NCBI GenBank assembly: GCA_027035735.1
Contig: JALVUH010000115.1
Location: 1 to 6,764 of the forward strand
Length of the DNA: 6,764 bases
Origin: Nautiliaceae bacterium
Lineage (GTDB): Bacteria > Campylobacterota > Campylobacteria > Campylobacterales > Nautiliaceae
Direction of reading: 5' to 3'
The notes under the pieces are model-generated. The model searched no databases. It worked only from the letters and a program-made list of their open reading frames with translations, and was not told the origin of the DNA. How positions within the stretch are numbered: position 1 is the first letter of the stretch; each line of letters starts with the position of its first letter. Shown here in pieces: positions 1 to 5,297 of this stretch. Made by a program: the position numbers and the translations under genes.

Positions 1-152
1 ATTTACTTGCAAATTATATTGATCATGCAAAAGATTATGTATATGAAAAAAATAGAATCTTTGAAAATGAACTTAGAAATGTTATTAGAAAACATGTATT
101 TAGAAAAACAAAAAAATATCCTACAATAGTTCCTGTTGTTTATTTTATGTAG
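1..152 (+). CDS. rnj: Ribonuclease J, C-terminal fragment (5' end outside window)
   Basis: An open frame runs from the window edge (first full codon at 3) to TAG at 150-152, giving 49 residues. It reads as an amphipathic helix (YIDHAKDYVYEKNRIFENEL) followed by RNVIRKHVFRKTKKYPTIVPVVYFM. The pattern 'R..I.K...KKTK+YP.IVPV' at the extreme C-terminus is what I know from RNase J. This MBL/beta-CASP nuclease has 5'-exonuclease and endonuclease activity and is central to mRNA decay and rRNA maturation in Campylobacterota and Firmicutes. All catalytic motifs lie upstream of the window, so the call rests on the tail alone. The 3' end of the reading frame is built into a terminator-like hairpin (118-155). 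The gene appears complete at this end, with no sign of truncation. Confidence 0.72.
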   Translation, partial: LLANYIDHAKDYVYEKNRIFENELRNVIRKHVFRKTKKYPTIVPVVYFM

Positions 153-168
153 GATTTTTTCTTTTTTT
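118..168 (+). terminator. Probable intrinsic terminator overlapping the RNase J stop codon
   Basis: ATCCTACA (118-125) is a perfect 8-bp inverted complement of TGTAGGAT (148-155), with a 22-nt loop. A T-rich run, interrupted by one C, follows directly (155-168). The left arm lies in the last codons of the RNase J gene and the right arm contains its TAG stop (150-152). The long loop makes the hairpin weaker than a textbook terminator, but the U-tract position is right. Confidence 0.55.
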
Positions 169-203
169 GTAACTAAATCAAGTGGAATAATTGCAAATTT
201 TAG

Positions 204-269
204 CTAAATAAAAGCATTAAAAAAGCATTTTTTGAGCGTAGAGAGTTAATGCTTTTAGCTTTTATTTAG
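204..269. repeat. Slipped 17-bp inverted repeat in the intergenic region
   Basis: CTAAATAAAAGCATTAA (204-220) is matched on the other side by TTAATGCTTTTA (246-257), then a second GCTTTTA (258-264), then TTTAG (265-269). Removing one of the two tandem 7-bp GCTTTTA units (251-257, 258-264) makes the 17-bp arms perfectly complementary. Two stems are therefore possible, 12 bp (204-215 with 258-269) or 11 bp (210-220 with 246-256), and each bulges one 7-nt unit. AAAAGCATT is also repeated directly at 210-218 and 221-229. The function is unknown. It may be a structured RNA, a protein-binding site or a remnant of a small mobile repeat. Confidence 0.6.
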
Positions 270-286
270 TGTTAAAAAATTTAACA
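270..286. promoter_or_regulatory. Dyad TGTTAAA-N3-TTTAACA upstream of the DUF493 promoter
   Basis: The 17-nt segment has perfect 7-bp arms (270-276 and 280-286) around AAA. It sits about 40 nt upstream of the -10 box at 331-336, where an operator could lie. A 3-nt loop is poor for an RNA hairpin, so a DNA-binding site is the more natural reading. No regulator can be named. In such AT-rich DNA, a dyad of this size may also arise by chance. Confidence 0.3.
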
Positions 287-300
287 TATTTAGTCAATAC

Positions 301-342
301 TTTTTTCTTAAACTTTCCTTAAAAATTTGATATAATTAATAA
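301..342 (+). promoter_or_regulatory. Promoter of the DUF493-pyrC unit (extended -10)
   Basis: TGATATAAT at 328-336 is a perfect extended -10 (TGnTATAAT). No -35 consensus is visible. Instead there are T-rich patches at 301-306, 314-320 and 326-328 with roughly helical spacing, a pattern known for sigma-70 promoters in Campylobacter and Helicobacter. Transcription would begin near 342-344, leaving a leader of about 15 nt that is mostly the ribosome site AAGGAG (346-351). Confidence 0.65.
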
Positions 343-357
343 AAAAAGGAGATTATT

Positions 358-603
358 ATGTCAAAAGAAAATAAAATAGAATATCCAAGAATGTGGGGTT
401 TTAGAATAATAGGTGAAGATAAAGAGAAAATGAGAGAAGCAGTTAAAGAATGCATTGACAATCAAGAAGTAAATGTTGAAGATAATAATCAAAAAGGAAA
501 ATATTACTCTCAAAAATTTGAAGCTTATGTAACTAGTGAAGAAGAAAGAAATGAGTTTTTTAAAAGACTTCAAAATCATAAGGATATTAAGTTTGTGTTA
601 TAA
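358..603 (+). CDS. DUF493 family small protein (HP0495-like)
   Basis: This is an 81-residue cytosolic protein with no signal peptide or membrane segment. The opening YPRMWGFRIIGEDKEKM and the closing KIEAYVTS-like strand with EEERNEFFKRLQNHKDIKFVL match my memory of the DUF493/YbeD family, including H. pylori HP0495. These are single-domain ferredoxin-like (ACT-type, beta-alpha-beta-beta-alpha-beta) proteins of about 80-90 residues, so the length is normal. No catalytic residues are evident. A small-molecule-binding or regulatory role is often suggested for this fold, but it is not shown here. The ATG is preceded by AAGGAG at 346-351 with 6-nt spacing, and a clear promoter lies just upstream. 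pyrC follows after 18 nt, so the two genes are probably co-transcribed and this is the leading gene of the unit. Its single Cys (C32) does not suggest metal binding. Confidence 0.75.
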   Translation: MSKENKIEYPRMWGFRIIGEDKEKMREAVKECIDNQEVNVEDNNQKGKYYSQKFEAYVTSEEERNEFFKRLQNHKDIKFVL

Positions 604-621
604 TTTTTAAAAAGGATTAAT

Positions 622-1587
622 ATGGTTTTAAATACTCCAATTGATATGCATTTGCATCTTCGAGAAGGTAAAATACTAAAAGATGTTATTCCTTATACCA
701 CAAATCAATTTGCTGCAGCTGTAATTATGCCAAATTTAGTGCCTCCAGTTGATAATAGAGAAAGGCTTGAGAGTTACAAAGCTGAAATCTTAGAAAATAG
801 TGAAAATTTTACTCCTCTTATGAATCTTTTTATGAGAGAATATACTGAAGAAGAGCTTTTAGACCTCGCAGAAGATATTTTTGCCATAAAGCTTTATCCT
901 GCTGGAATTACTACAAATTCTGAAAATGGTGTAAAATCAATAGAAAATATTTATCCGGTGCTTGAAATTATGCAAGAGCTTGATATTCCTCTTAGTGTTC
1001 ATGGTGAGAGTAATGGATTTGTGCTTGATAGGGAAAGAGAATTTGGAGCTATTTATAAAAAATTAGCTACTGATTTTCCAAAACTTAAAATTATAATGGA
1101 GCATGTAGGAACAGCTGATTTGCTTAGTTTACTTGATGAATATGAAAATTTATACGCAACTGTAACACTTCATCATCTGCTTCTTACACTTGATGATTTA
1201 GCAGGTGGGATGCTTAATCCTCATTATTTTTGTAAACCAATTATCAAAACTCCAAAAGATAGAGTGGAAATTCAAAAATTTGTAAAAAGCGGACATAAAA
1301 AGATTATGTTTGGAAGTGATTCGGCTCCTCATCCGATTAAAAATAAATTAAAAGGTGCAGCTGGAATTTTTAGCGCTCCTGTAATACTTCCAGCACTTGC
1401 TGAATTTTTTGAAGGTGATATTGAAACTTTTCAAAAATTTATAAGTGATAACGCAAGGGAAAACTTTAATTTGAATCTACCTGAGAGAAAAGTGGAGCTT
1501 ATAGAAGAAGAATGGGTAGCACCATATATTGTAGGTGATATTAAACCTATGTGGGCAGGTAAAAAATTTAGATATAAAATTAAATAA
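622..1587 (+). CDS. pyrC: Dihydroorotase, PyrC (class II / homodimeric type)
   Basis: A 321-residue zinc amidohydrolase of the cytosol. It interconverts N-carbamoyl-L-aspartate and L-dihydroorotate, the third step of de novo pyrimidine synthesis. The binuclear metal site is fully visible: H10 and H12 in IDMHLHLRE, K90 in AIKLYPAG (the lysine carboxylated in this family), H127 in LSVHGE, H161 in MEHVG, and D233 in FGSDSAPHP. Substrate-binding features include R14 after the HxH motif and N38 in IMPNLVPPV. VTLHHLLLTLDDL (181-193) and KPIIKTPKDR (205-214) are typical of the PyrC type rather than the long multifunctional class I enzymes. It is slightly shorter than E. coli PyrC (about 348 aa) but lacks no core motif. 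AAAGGA (611-616) lies 5 nt before the ATG. It is the second gene after DUF493; the next gene starts 139 nt downstream behind its own promoter. Confidence 0.95.
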   Translation: MVLNTPIDMHLHLREGKILKDVIPYTTNQFAAAVIMPNLVPPVDNRERLESYKAEILENSENFTPLMNLFMREYTEEELLDLAEDIFAIKLYPAGITTNSENGVKSIENIYPVLEIMQELDIPLSVHGESNGFVLDREREFGAIYKKLATDFPKLKIIMEHVGTADLLSLLDEYENLYATVTLHHLLLTLDDLAGGMLNPHYFCKPIIKTPKDRVEIQKFVKSGHKKIMFGSDSAPHPIKNKLKGAAGIFSAPVILPALAEFFEGDIETFQKFISDNARENFNLNLPERKVELIEEEWVAPYIVGDIKPMWAGKKFRYKIK

Positions 1588-1629
1588 AAATTTTTTCTTC
1601 TTTTCTTCGTTTTTATGGATATTTTGCCT

Positions 1630-1647
1630 TCTTTTAAGACTTAAAGA
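1630..1647. promoter_or_regulatory. Imperfect dyad upstream of nrdD
   Basis: TCTTTTAAG (1630-1638) and CTTAAAGA (1640-1647) are complementary apart from one extra T in the left arm, around a single A. The near-zero loop argues for a DNA site rather than an RNA hairpin. It lies 5-22 nt upstream of the perfect palindrome at 1653-1668 and may form part of a compound control region. Its function is unproven. Confidence 0.25.
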
Positions 1648-1652
1648 CTCCC

Positions 1653-1668
1653 AAAATACCGGTATTTT
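1653..1668. promoter_or_regulatory. Perfect 16-bp palindrome, candidate operator for nrdD
   Basis: AAAATACCGGTATTTT is fully self-complementary about its CCGG centre. It lies about 28 nt upstream of the nrdD -10 box (1696-1701), so a bound protein would cover the -35 region. It does not look like the NrdR box (ACACTATATATAGTGT type) or an FNR/CRP site (TTGAT-N4-ATCAA). If it is an operator, the regulator is one I cannot name. As RNA it could also form a small 6-bp hairpin with a CCGG loop, followed by TTTTTGTAAG and T6. Confidence 0.45.
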
Positions 1669-1708
1669 TGTAAGTTTTTTGTAAGAAAATAGAGTTATAA
1701 TTTTTAAA
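1665..1708 (+). promoter_or_regulatory. Promoter of the nrdD operon
   Basis: TATAAT at 1696-1701 is a consensus -10 box. Upstream, TTTTTGTAAG occurs twice (1665-1674 and 1676-1685), offset by 11 nt (about one helical turn). This resembles the periodic T-tracts of Campylobacterota sigma-70 promoters; no proper -35 box is at 17 nt. The start would be near 1707-1709, giving a leader of about 19 nt that includes AGGAG (1716-1720), 6 nt before the nrdD ATG. The first repeat overlaps the right arm of the palindrome at 1653-1668. Confidence 0.55.
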
Positions 1709-1726
1709 ATTCTTCAGGAGTTAGTT

Positions 1727-3835
1727 ATGAAAAAAGTAATTAAAAGAGATGGTAGCTTACAGGATTATTTTCCATATAAGATTGAAGATGCAATAAAAAA
1801 AGCATTTAAAGCTACAAATGTAGAGTATGATGATAGTGTTTTTTATGAAGTAATAGATGCAATTAAAGATATTGATACTCCTGAGGTTGAAGAGATACAA
1901 GATTTGATAGAAAAATCTCTTTATAAACACGGTTATTTTGATGTTATGAAAAATTTTATGCTTTATCGTCACCTTCATAAACTCCAAAGAGAAAATCTTC
2001 TTGATAAAGAAGCTACTTATATAAATTGTAACACTACCATTGAAGAGTATATAAATAAGCAAGATTGGAGGATTAATGCCAATTCAAATACCGGTTATTC
2101 TCATGCTGGACTTATAAATAATACGGCTGGAAAAGTAATTGCAAATTACTGGCTTGATAAAGTCTATTCAAAAGAAGAGGGTATGGCTCATAGAGAAGGA
2201 GATTATCATATCCATGATTTGGATTGTCTTAGTGGTTACTGTGCAGGATGGTCTCTTAGGAATTTACTTAATGAAGGATTTAATGGAGTTAGGGGAAGGG
2301 TTGAATCTAAAGCTCCAAATCATTTTAGAAGTGCTCTTGGGCAAATGGCAAATTTTTTAGGAATTTTGCAAAGCGAATGGGCGGGAGCTCAGGCATTTAG
2401 TAGTTTTGATACATATCTTGCTCCTTATGTGTTTAAGGATAAACTAAGTTTTGAAGAGATAAAAGAAGCAATTGAGAGTTTTGTATATAACCTTAATGTT
2501 CCGGCACGCTGGGGACAAAGTCCTTTTACTAATATAACACTTGATTTTAAAGTTCCAGATGATCTTAAAGACCAAATCCCTACGCGAAATAATAGACATC
2601 TGTTTGAGGGAATAGAAGATGAAGAACTTTTAGAAAAACTTCAAAAAAGAAATCCTAAAATAAAAAAATTAACTGATGCTACTTACAAAGATTTTGAACC
2701 TGAAATGCAAGAAATTATAAAGGCGTTTTATCAAGTTATGACAGAAGGTGATGCAATAGGTCAGCCTTTTACTTTCCCAATTCCTACAGTAAATATCACG
2801 GAAGATTTTGACTGGGACTCTGAGGCTGCTAAGGCTTTATGGGAAAATACAGCAAAAATTGGAAGTAGTTATTTTCAAAATTTTATAGGAAGCCAGTATA
2901 TGATTGATGAAAATGGAAATAAAGTAAAAAATCCAAATGCTTATGAGCCTGGCGCTGTAAGAAGTATGTGCTGTCGTTTGCAGTTAGATTTAAGAGAGCT
3001 TAAAAAAAGAGGCGGAGGGCTTTTTGGGTCTGCTGAAATGACAGGAAGTATTGGAGTTGTAACAATAAATATGGCAAGACTTGGATACCTTTATAAAGGT
3101 GATAAAGAAGCTCTTTTGGAAAGACTTGAATATTTGATGAATTTAGCAAAATCAACACTTGAGAAAAAAAGAAAATTTATTGAAACTATGTATGAAAGAG
3201 GGCTTTATCCATATACAAAAAGATATCTTCCAAATTTTAATAACCATTTTTCAACAATTGGTGTAAACGGAATGAATGAAATGATTAGAAATTTTACGGG
3301 AGATAGGGAAAATATTGCAACTCCTTGGGGAATTGAGTTTGCAAAGGAAATTTTGGAATTTATGAGGAAAAAACTTATTGAATTTCAAGAAGAGACTGGC
3401 AATTTATATAATCTTGAGGCAACTCCTGCTGAGGGTACAACATATAGATTTGCAAAAGAAGATAAAAAAAGATTTCCTGATATTATTCAAGCTGGTTTAC
3501 CTGATGCTCCTTATTATACAAATTCATCTCAGCTTCCGGTTGATTATACGGATGATCCTTTTGAGGCACTTGAACTTCAAGATGAACTTCAAACTCTCTA
3601 TACCGGTGGAACTGTTTTACATCTTTATATGAGCGAAAAGTTGAGTTCTCCTGAAGCGGCTAAAAATTTAGTTAAAAAAGCAATAACTAATTTTAGACTT
3701 CCTTATATTTCAATTACACCTGTATTTAGTGTATGTCCAAAGCACGGATATATAGCAGGTGAGCATGAATATTGTCCTTATTGTGATGAAGAACTTTTAG
3801 AAAAAATTGAGAGTGGAGAAATTGATTTGGATTAA
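1727..3835 (+). CDS. nrdD: Anaerobic ribonucleoside-triphosphate reductase, catalytic chain lacking the glycyl-radical loop
   Basis: This is the 702-residue large chain of class III ribonucleotide reductase, which makes dNTPs from NTPs without oxygen. Residues 1 to about 90 (MKKVIKRDGS onward) form an ATP-cone allosteric domain. The ten-stranded barrel follows, with HIHDLDCLSGYCAGWSL (C167, C172) and SMCCRLQL (C415, C416). By comparison with T4 and E. coli NrdD, C416 is the likely thiyl-radical cysteine and C172 its redox partner on the opposite strand. GSIGVVTINMARLG (440-453) is another conserved core segment. The tail is a zinc ribbon with C670-P-K-H673 and C683-P-Y-C686. The protein ends 16 residues later in EIDLD. 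The glycyl-radical motif (R-V-x-G-Y) that normally follows the zinc ribbon is absent from this chain and is encoded by the next gene. The ATG has AGGAG at 1716-1720. It is the first gene of the nrd run. On its own the chain could not hold the radical. Confidence 0.95.
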   Translation: MKKVIKRDGSLQDYFPYKIEDAIKKAFKATNVEYDDSVFYEVIDAIKDIDTPEVEEIQDLIEKSLYKHGYFDVMKNFMLYRHLHKLQRENLLDKEATYINCNTTIEEYINKQDWRINANSNTGYSHAGLINNTAGKVIANYWLDKVYSKEEGMAHREGDYHIHDLDCLSGYCAGWSLRNLLNEGFNGVRGRVESKAPNHFRSALGQMANFLGILQSEWAGAQAFSSFDTYLAPYVFKDKLSFEEIKEAIESFVYNLNVPARWGQSPFTNITLDFKVPDDLKDQIPTRNNRHLFEGIEDEELLEKLQKRNPKIKKLTDATYKDFEPEMQEIIKAFYQVMTEGDAIGQPFTFPIPTVNITEDFDWDSEAAKALWENTAKIGSSYFQNFIGSQYMIDENGNKVKNPNAYEPGAVRSMCCRLQLDLRELKKRGGGLFGSAEMTGSIGVVTINMARLGYLYKGDKEALLERLEYLMNLAKSTLEKKRKFIETMYERGLYPYTKRYLPNFNNHFSTIGVNGMNEMIRNFTGDRENIATPWGIEFAKEILEFMRKKLIEFQEETGNLYNLEATPAEGTTYRFAKEDKKRFPDIIQAGLPDAPYYTNSSQLPVDYTDDPFEALELQDELQTLYTGGTVLHLYMSEKLSSPEAAKNLVKKAITNFRLPYISITPVFSVCPKHGYIAGEHEYCPYCDEELLEKIESGEIDLD

Positions 3836-3841
3836 AGGAGG
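3835..3841 (+). promoter_or_regulatory. Full-consensus Shine-Dalgarno of the glycyl-radical subunit gene
   Basis: AAGGAGG begins on the last base of the nrdD stop (TAA 3833-3835) and ends 5 nt before the ATG at 3847. It is the longest anti-SD match I see before any gene here. It supports independent, efficient initiation of the 54-aa gene rather than read-through or frameshift from nrdD. Confidence 0.8.
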
Positions 3842-3846
3842 TAAAA

Positions 3847-4011
3847 ATGACAAAAGAATTAAGTAAAAAAGAAATTTTAGAAAAATTAAAAGAAAAAAGA
3901 CAAAAATGTATGGTTTATACAAGAGTTATGGGGTATCATAGACCTGTTGAGAGTTTTAATATTGGTAAAAAATCTGAACATAAAGAAAGAAAATATTTTA
4001 AAGAATGTTAG
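3847..4011 (+). CDS. Separate glycyl-radical subunit of the class III ribonucleotide reductase (split NrdD C-terminus)
   Basis: A 54-residue protein in a different frame from nrdD. Residues 1-20 are lysine/glutamate-rich and probably helical (MTKELSKKEILEKLKEKRQK). Residues 21-53 hold CMVYTRVMGYHRPVESFN followed by IGKKSEHKERKYF. This matches the C-terminal radical domain of NrdD, where the glycine in R-V-x-G-Y carries the stable radical (E. coli RVCGYLG), followed by the conserved N-x-G-K...E...R pattern. G29 is the predicted radical glycine. The nearest alternative, YfiD/GrcA of pyruvate formate-lyase, has RVSGYAV-type sequence and does not fit. The gene lies 11 nt after the nrdD stop with its own AAGGAGG, and its last 7 nt overlap the start of nrdG. 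Inference: it docks on the NrdD barrel so that G29 reaches C416, after NrdG installs the radical. Two cysteines, C21 and C54, are present. C54 is partly forced by the nrdG ATG overlap. Confidence 0.88.
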   Translation: MTKELSKKEILEKLKEKRQKCMVYTRVMGYHRPVESFNIGKKSEHKERKYFKEC

Positions 4012-4682
4012 GTATTTATTCTTTCCAAAAATTTTCTACCCTTGATTTTCCAGGAAGGCTTTGTGCAATCGTTTGGTTTAGCGGTTGTAATATGAGATGT
4101 AGTTATTGCTACAATAAGGATGTTGTTTTTGGTAAAAAACAGATTGAAGAAGAGGAATTTTTGGAATTTTTAAAAAAGAGAGTAGGACTTCTGGATGGAG
4201 TAACTTTTACTGGTGGATGTCCTACAATGTATCCTAATTTAATTAATTTTGCTAAAAAAATTAAAGAGATGGGGTTTGAGATAAAGCTTGATACTAATGG
4301 GATAAATTTTGAAGTTATAAAAGATTTAGTAGAAAAAAAGCTAATAGATTATATAGCTCTTGATTTTAAAGCCCCAAAAGAAAAATTTTATGAAATTACA
4401 AAAAACAGACACTATGAAAAATTTGAGAAAACTCTTGAATATTTAATTAACTCTGATATTGAATTTGAAGTTCGCACAACTGTTCATACTGATTTGCTTA
4501 ATGAGGAAGATATCAATAAAATAATTGATGTTTTAATAAAAAAAGACTACAAAGGCATTTATTATATTCAAAATTTTTTTGAAACTGACAAAGAAACTAT
4601 TGGAAATTTGCCTTCTCAAAAACGAAAACTTAATATTTCAAAAATAAATAAATTAATCCCTATGGAATTTAGGAATTTTTAA
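4005..4682 (+). CDS. nrdG: Anaerobic ribonucleotide reductase activating protein, radical SAM (NrdG2-like)
   Basis: A 225-residue radical-SAM activase of the cytosol. It uses a [4Fe-4S] cluster to cleave SAM and abstract hydrogen from the glycine of its partner, here predicted to be G29 of the preceding 54-aa protein. The cluster motif is C28-NMR-C32-SY-C35 in FSGCNMRCSYCYN, with the common leader YSFQKFSTLDFPGRLCAIVWFSGCN. It is longer than E. coli NrdG (about 154 aa) and fits the NrdG2-type subfamily. DTNG (116-119) and YIALDFKAP follow the usual strand order. An oddity is that the motif normally reading GGEPT is GGCPT here (G70, G71, C72). The start overlaps the upstream stop (ATGTTAG, 4005-4011). 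Only weak purine sequence precedes it, so translation probably depends on re-initiation after the small gene and may yield less activase than substrate. The next gene is 9 nt away. Confidence 0.9.
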   Translation: MLGIYSFQKFSTLDFPGRLCAIVWFSGCNMRCSYCYNKDVVFGKKQIEEEEFLEFLKKRVGLLDGVTFTGGCPTMYPNLINFAKKIKEMGFEIKLDTNGINFEVIKDLVEKKLIDYIALDFKAPKEKFYEITKNRHYEKFEKTLEYLINSDIEFEVRTTVHTDLLNEEDINKIIDVLIKKDYKGIYYIQNFFETDKETIGNLPSQKRKLNISKINKLIPMEFRNF

Positions 4683-4691
4683 AGGTTTTAA

Positions 4692-5297
4692 ATGTTATTT
4701 GATAATTTAGTTAATGAATATGAAGAGTGGTTTGATAGACATTCTGAAATTTATAAAGAAGAGATAAAAACTATAAAAGCTCTTTTGCCAAAAGGAAAAG
4801 GCTTAGAAGTAGGGGTAGGAACTGGTAGGTTTGCCGCTCCTCTTGGTATAAAAGTAGGGATTGAACCAAGCAAAAAAATGGCTGAGGTTGCAAGAGCTAG
4901 AGGTATTGAAGTAATTGAAATGAATGCCGAAGAAATGAACTTTGAAGAAGAGTTTGATTTTATTTTGATGGTAACTACCATCTGCTTTGTAAATGATCCT
5001 TTTAAAACCATTCAAAATTGCTATAAAGCTTTGAAAAATGGAGGATATTTACTTGTAGCGTTTGTAGATTTAAATTCTCCTCTTGGAATGTTTTATGAAA
5101 AAAATAAAGAAAAATCAAAATTTTATAAACATGCAAAATTTTTTACAAAAAATGATATAATCAATTTAATGAAAAAAGCGGGATTTAAAGAGTTTGAGTG
5201 TGTTGAAAACCTTTATGGTGAAAGTCTTGATAATTTAAAATTTGAAATTAATAAATGCAATGGTGGTGCTTTTAAGGTTATAAGGGGTAAAAAATGA
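4692..5297 (+). CDS. Class I SAM-dependent methyltransferase, unknown substrate
   Basis: A 201-residue soluble protein of the UbiE/Methyltransf_11-like group. Motif I is GLEVGVGTGRFAAPLG (37-52). The acidic residue binding the SAM ribose would be E58 in GIEPSKKM. NAEEMNFEEEFDFILMVTTI (78-97) covers the adenine-contact and motif IV region. ALKNGGYLLVAFVD (113-126) is the typical post-motif strand. All this supports SAM binding but does not reveal the acceptor. AAAGG at 4681-4685 overlaps the nrdG stop and lies 6 nt before the ATG. The 3' end overlaps the MBL gene by 4 nt (ATGA). This packing suggests co-expression with nrdD/nrdG, but no role in nucleotide reduction can be deduced. It could act on a small metabolite, a protein or a lipid quinone. 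Confidence 0.8.
   Translation: MLFDNLVNEYEEWFDRHSEIYKEEIKTIKALLPKGKGLEVGVGTGRFAAPLGIKVGIEPSKKMAEVARARGIEVIEMNAEEMNFEEEFDFILMVTTICFVNDPFKTIQNCYKALKNGGYLLVAFVDLNSPLGMFYEKNKEKSKFYKHAKFFTKNDIINLMKKAGFKEFECVENLYGESLDNLKFEINKCNGGAFKVIRGKK

Noticed and set aside
1561..1615. Terminator after pyrC: AAAAAATTT (1561-1569) paired with AAATTTTTT (1588-1596), followed by a T/C-rich run
   Set aside because: The stem is entirely A-T with an 18-nt loop, too weak to claim in AT-rich DNA, though a T-rich tract is present.
1653..1668. NrdR box or FNR site before nrdD
   Set aside because: The palindrome core ACCGGT and its flanks do not match either consensus; it is reported only as an unassigned operator candidate.
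2087..2099. Further ACCGGT copies inside nrdD (about 2090 and 3602) as extra operator sites
   Set aside because: They lack the full 16-bp symmetry and lie in conserved coding sequence.
3823..3849. Programmed -1 frameshift joining nrdD to the glycyl-radical ORF
   Set aside because: There is no slippery heptamer or evident pseudoknot, and a full Shine-Dalgarno plus ATG explains expression better.
3847..4011. GrcA/YfiD-type spare part for pyruvate formate-lyase
   Set aside because: The sequence around the glycine (RVMGYHRPVESFN) is NrdD-like, the protein is far shorter than YfiD, and it sits between nrdD and nrdG.
4751..5015. Minus-strand ORFs opposite the methyltransferase and similar antisense or out-of-frame ORFs in nrdD and trmH
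   Set aside because: These are low-complexity translations rich in F, I, S and L with no ribosome site, and they overlap strongly supported genes.
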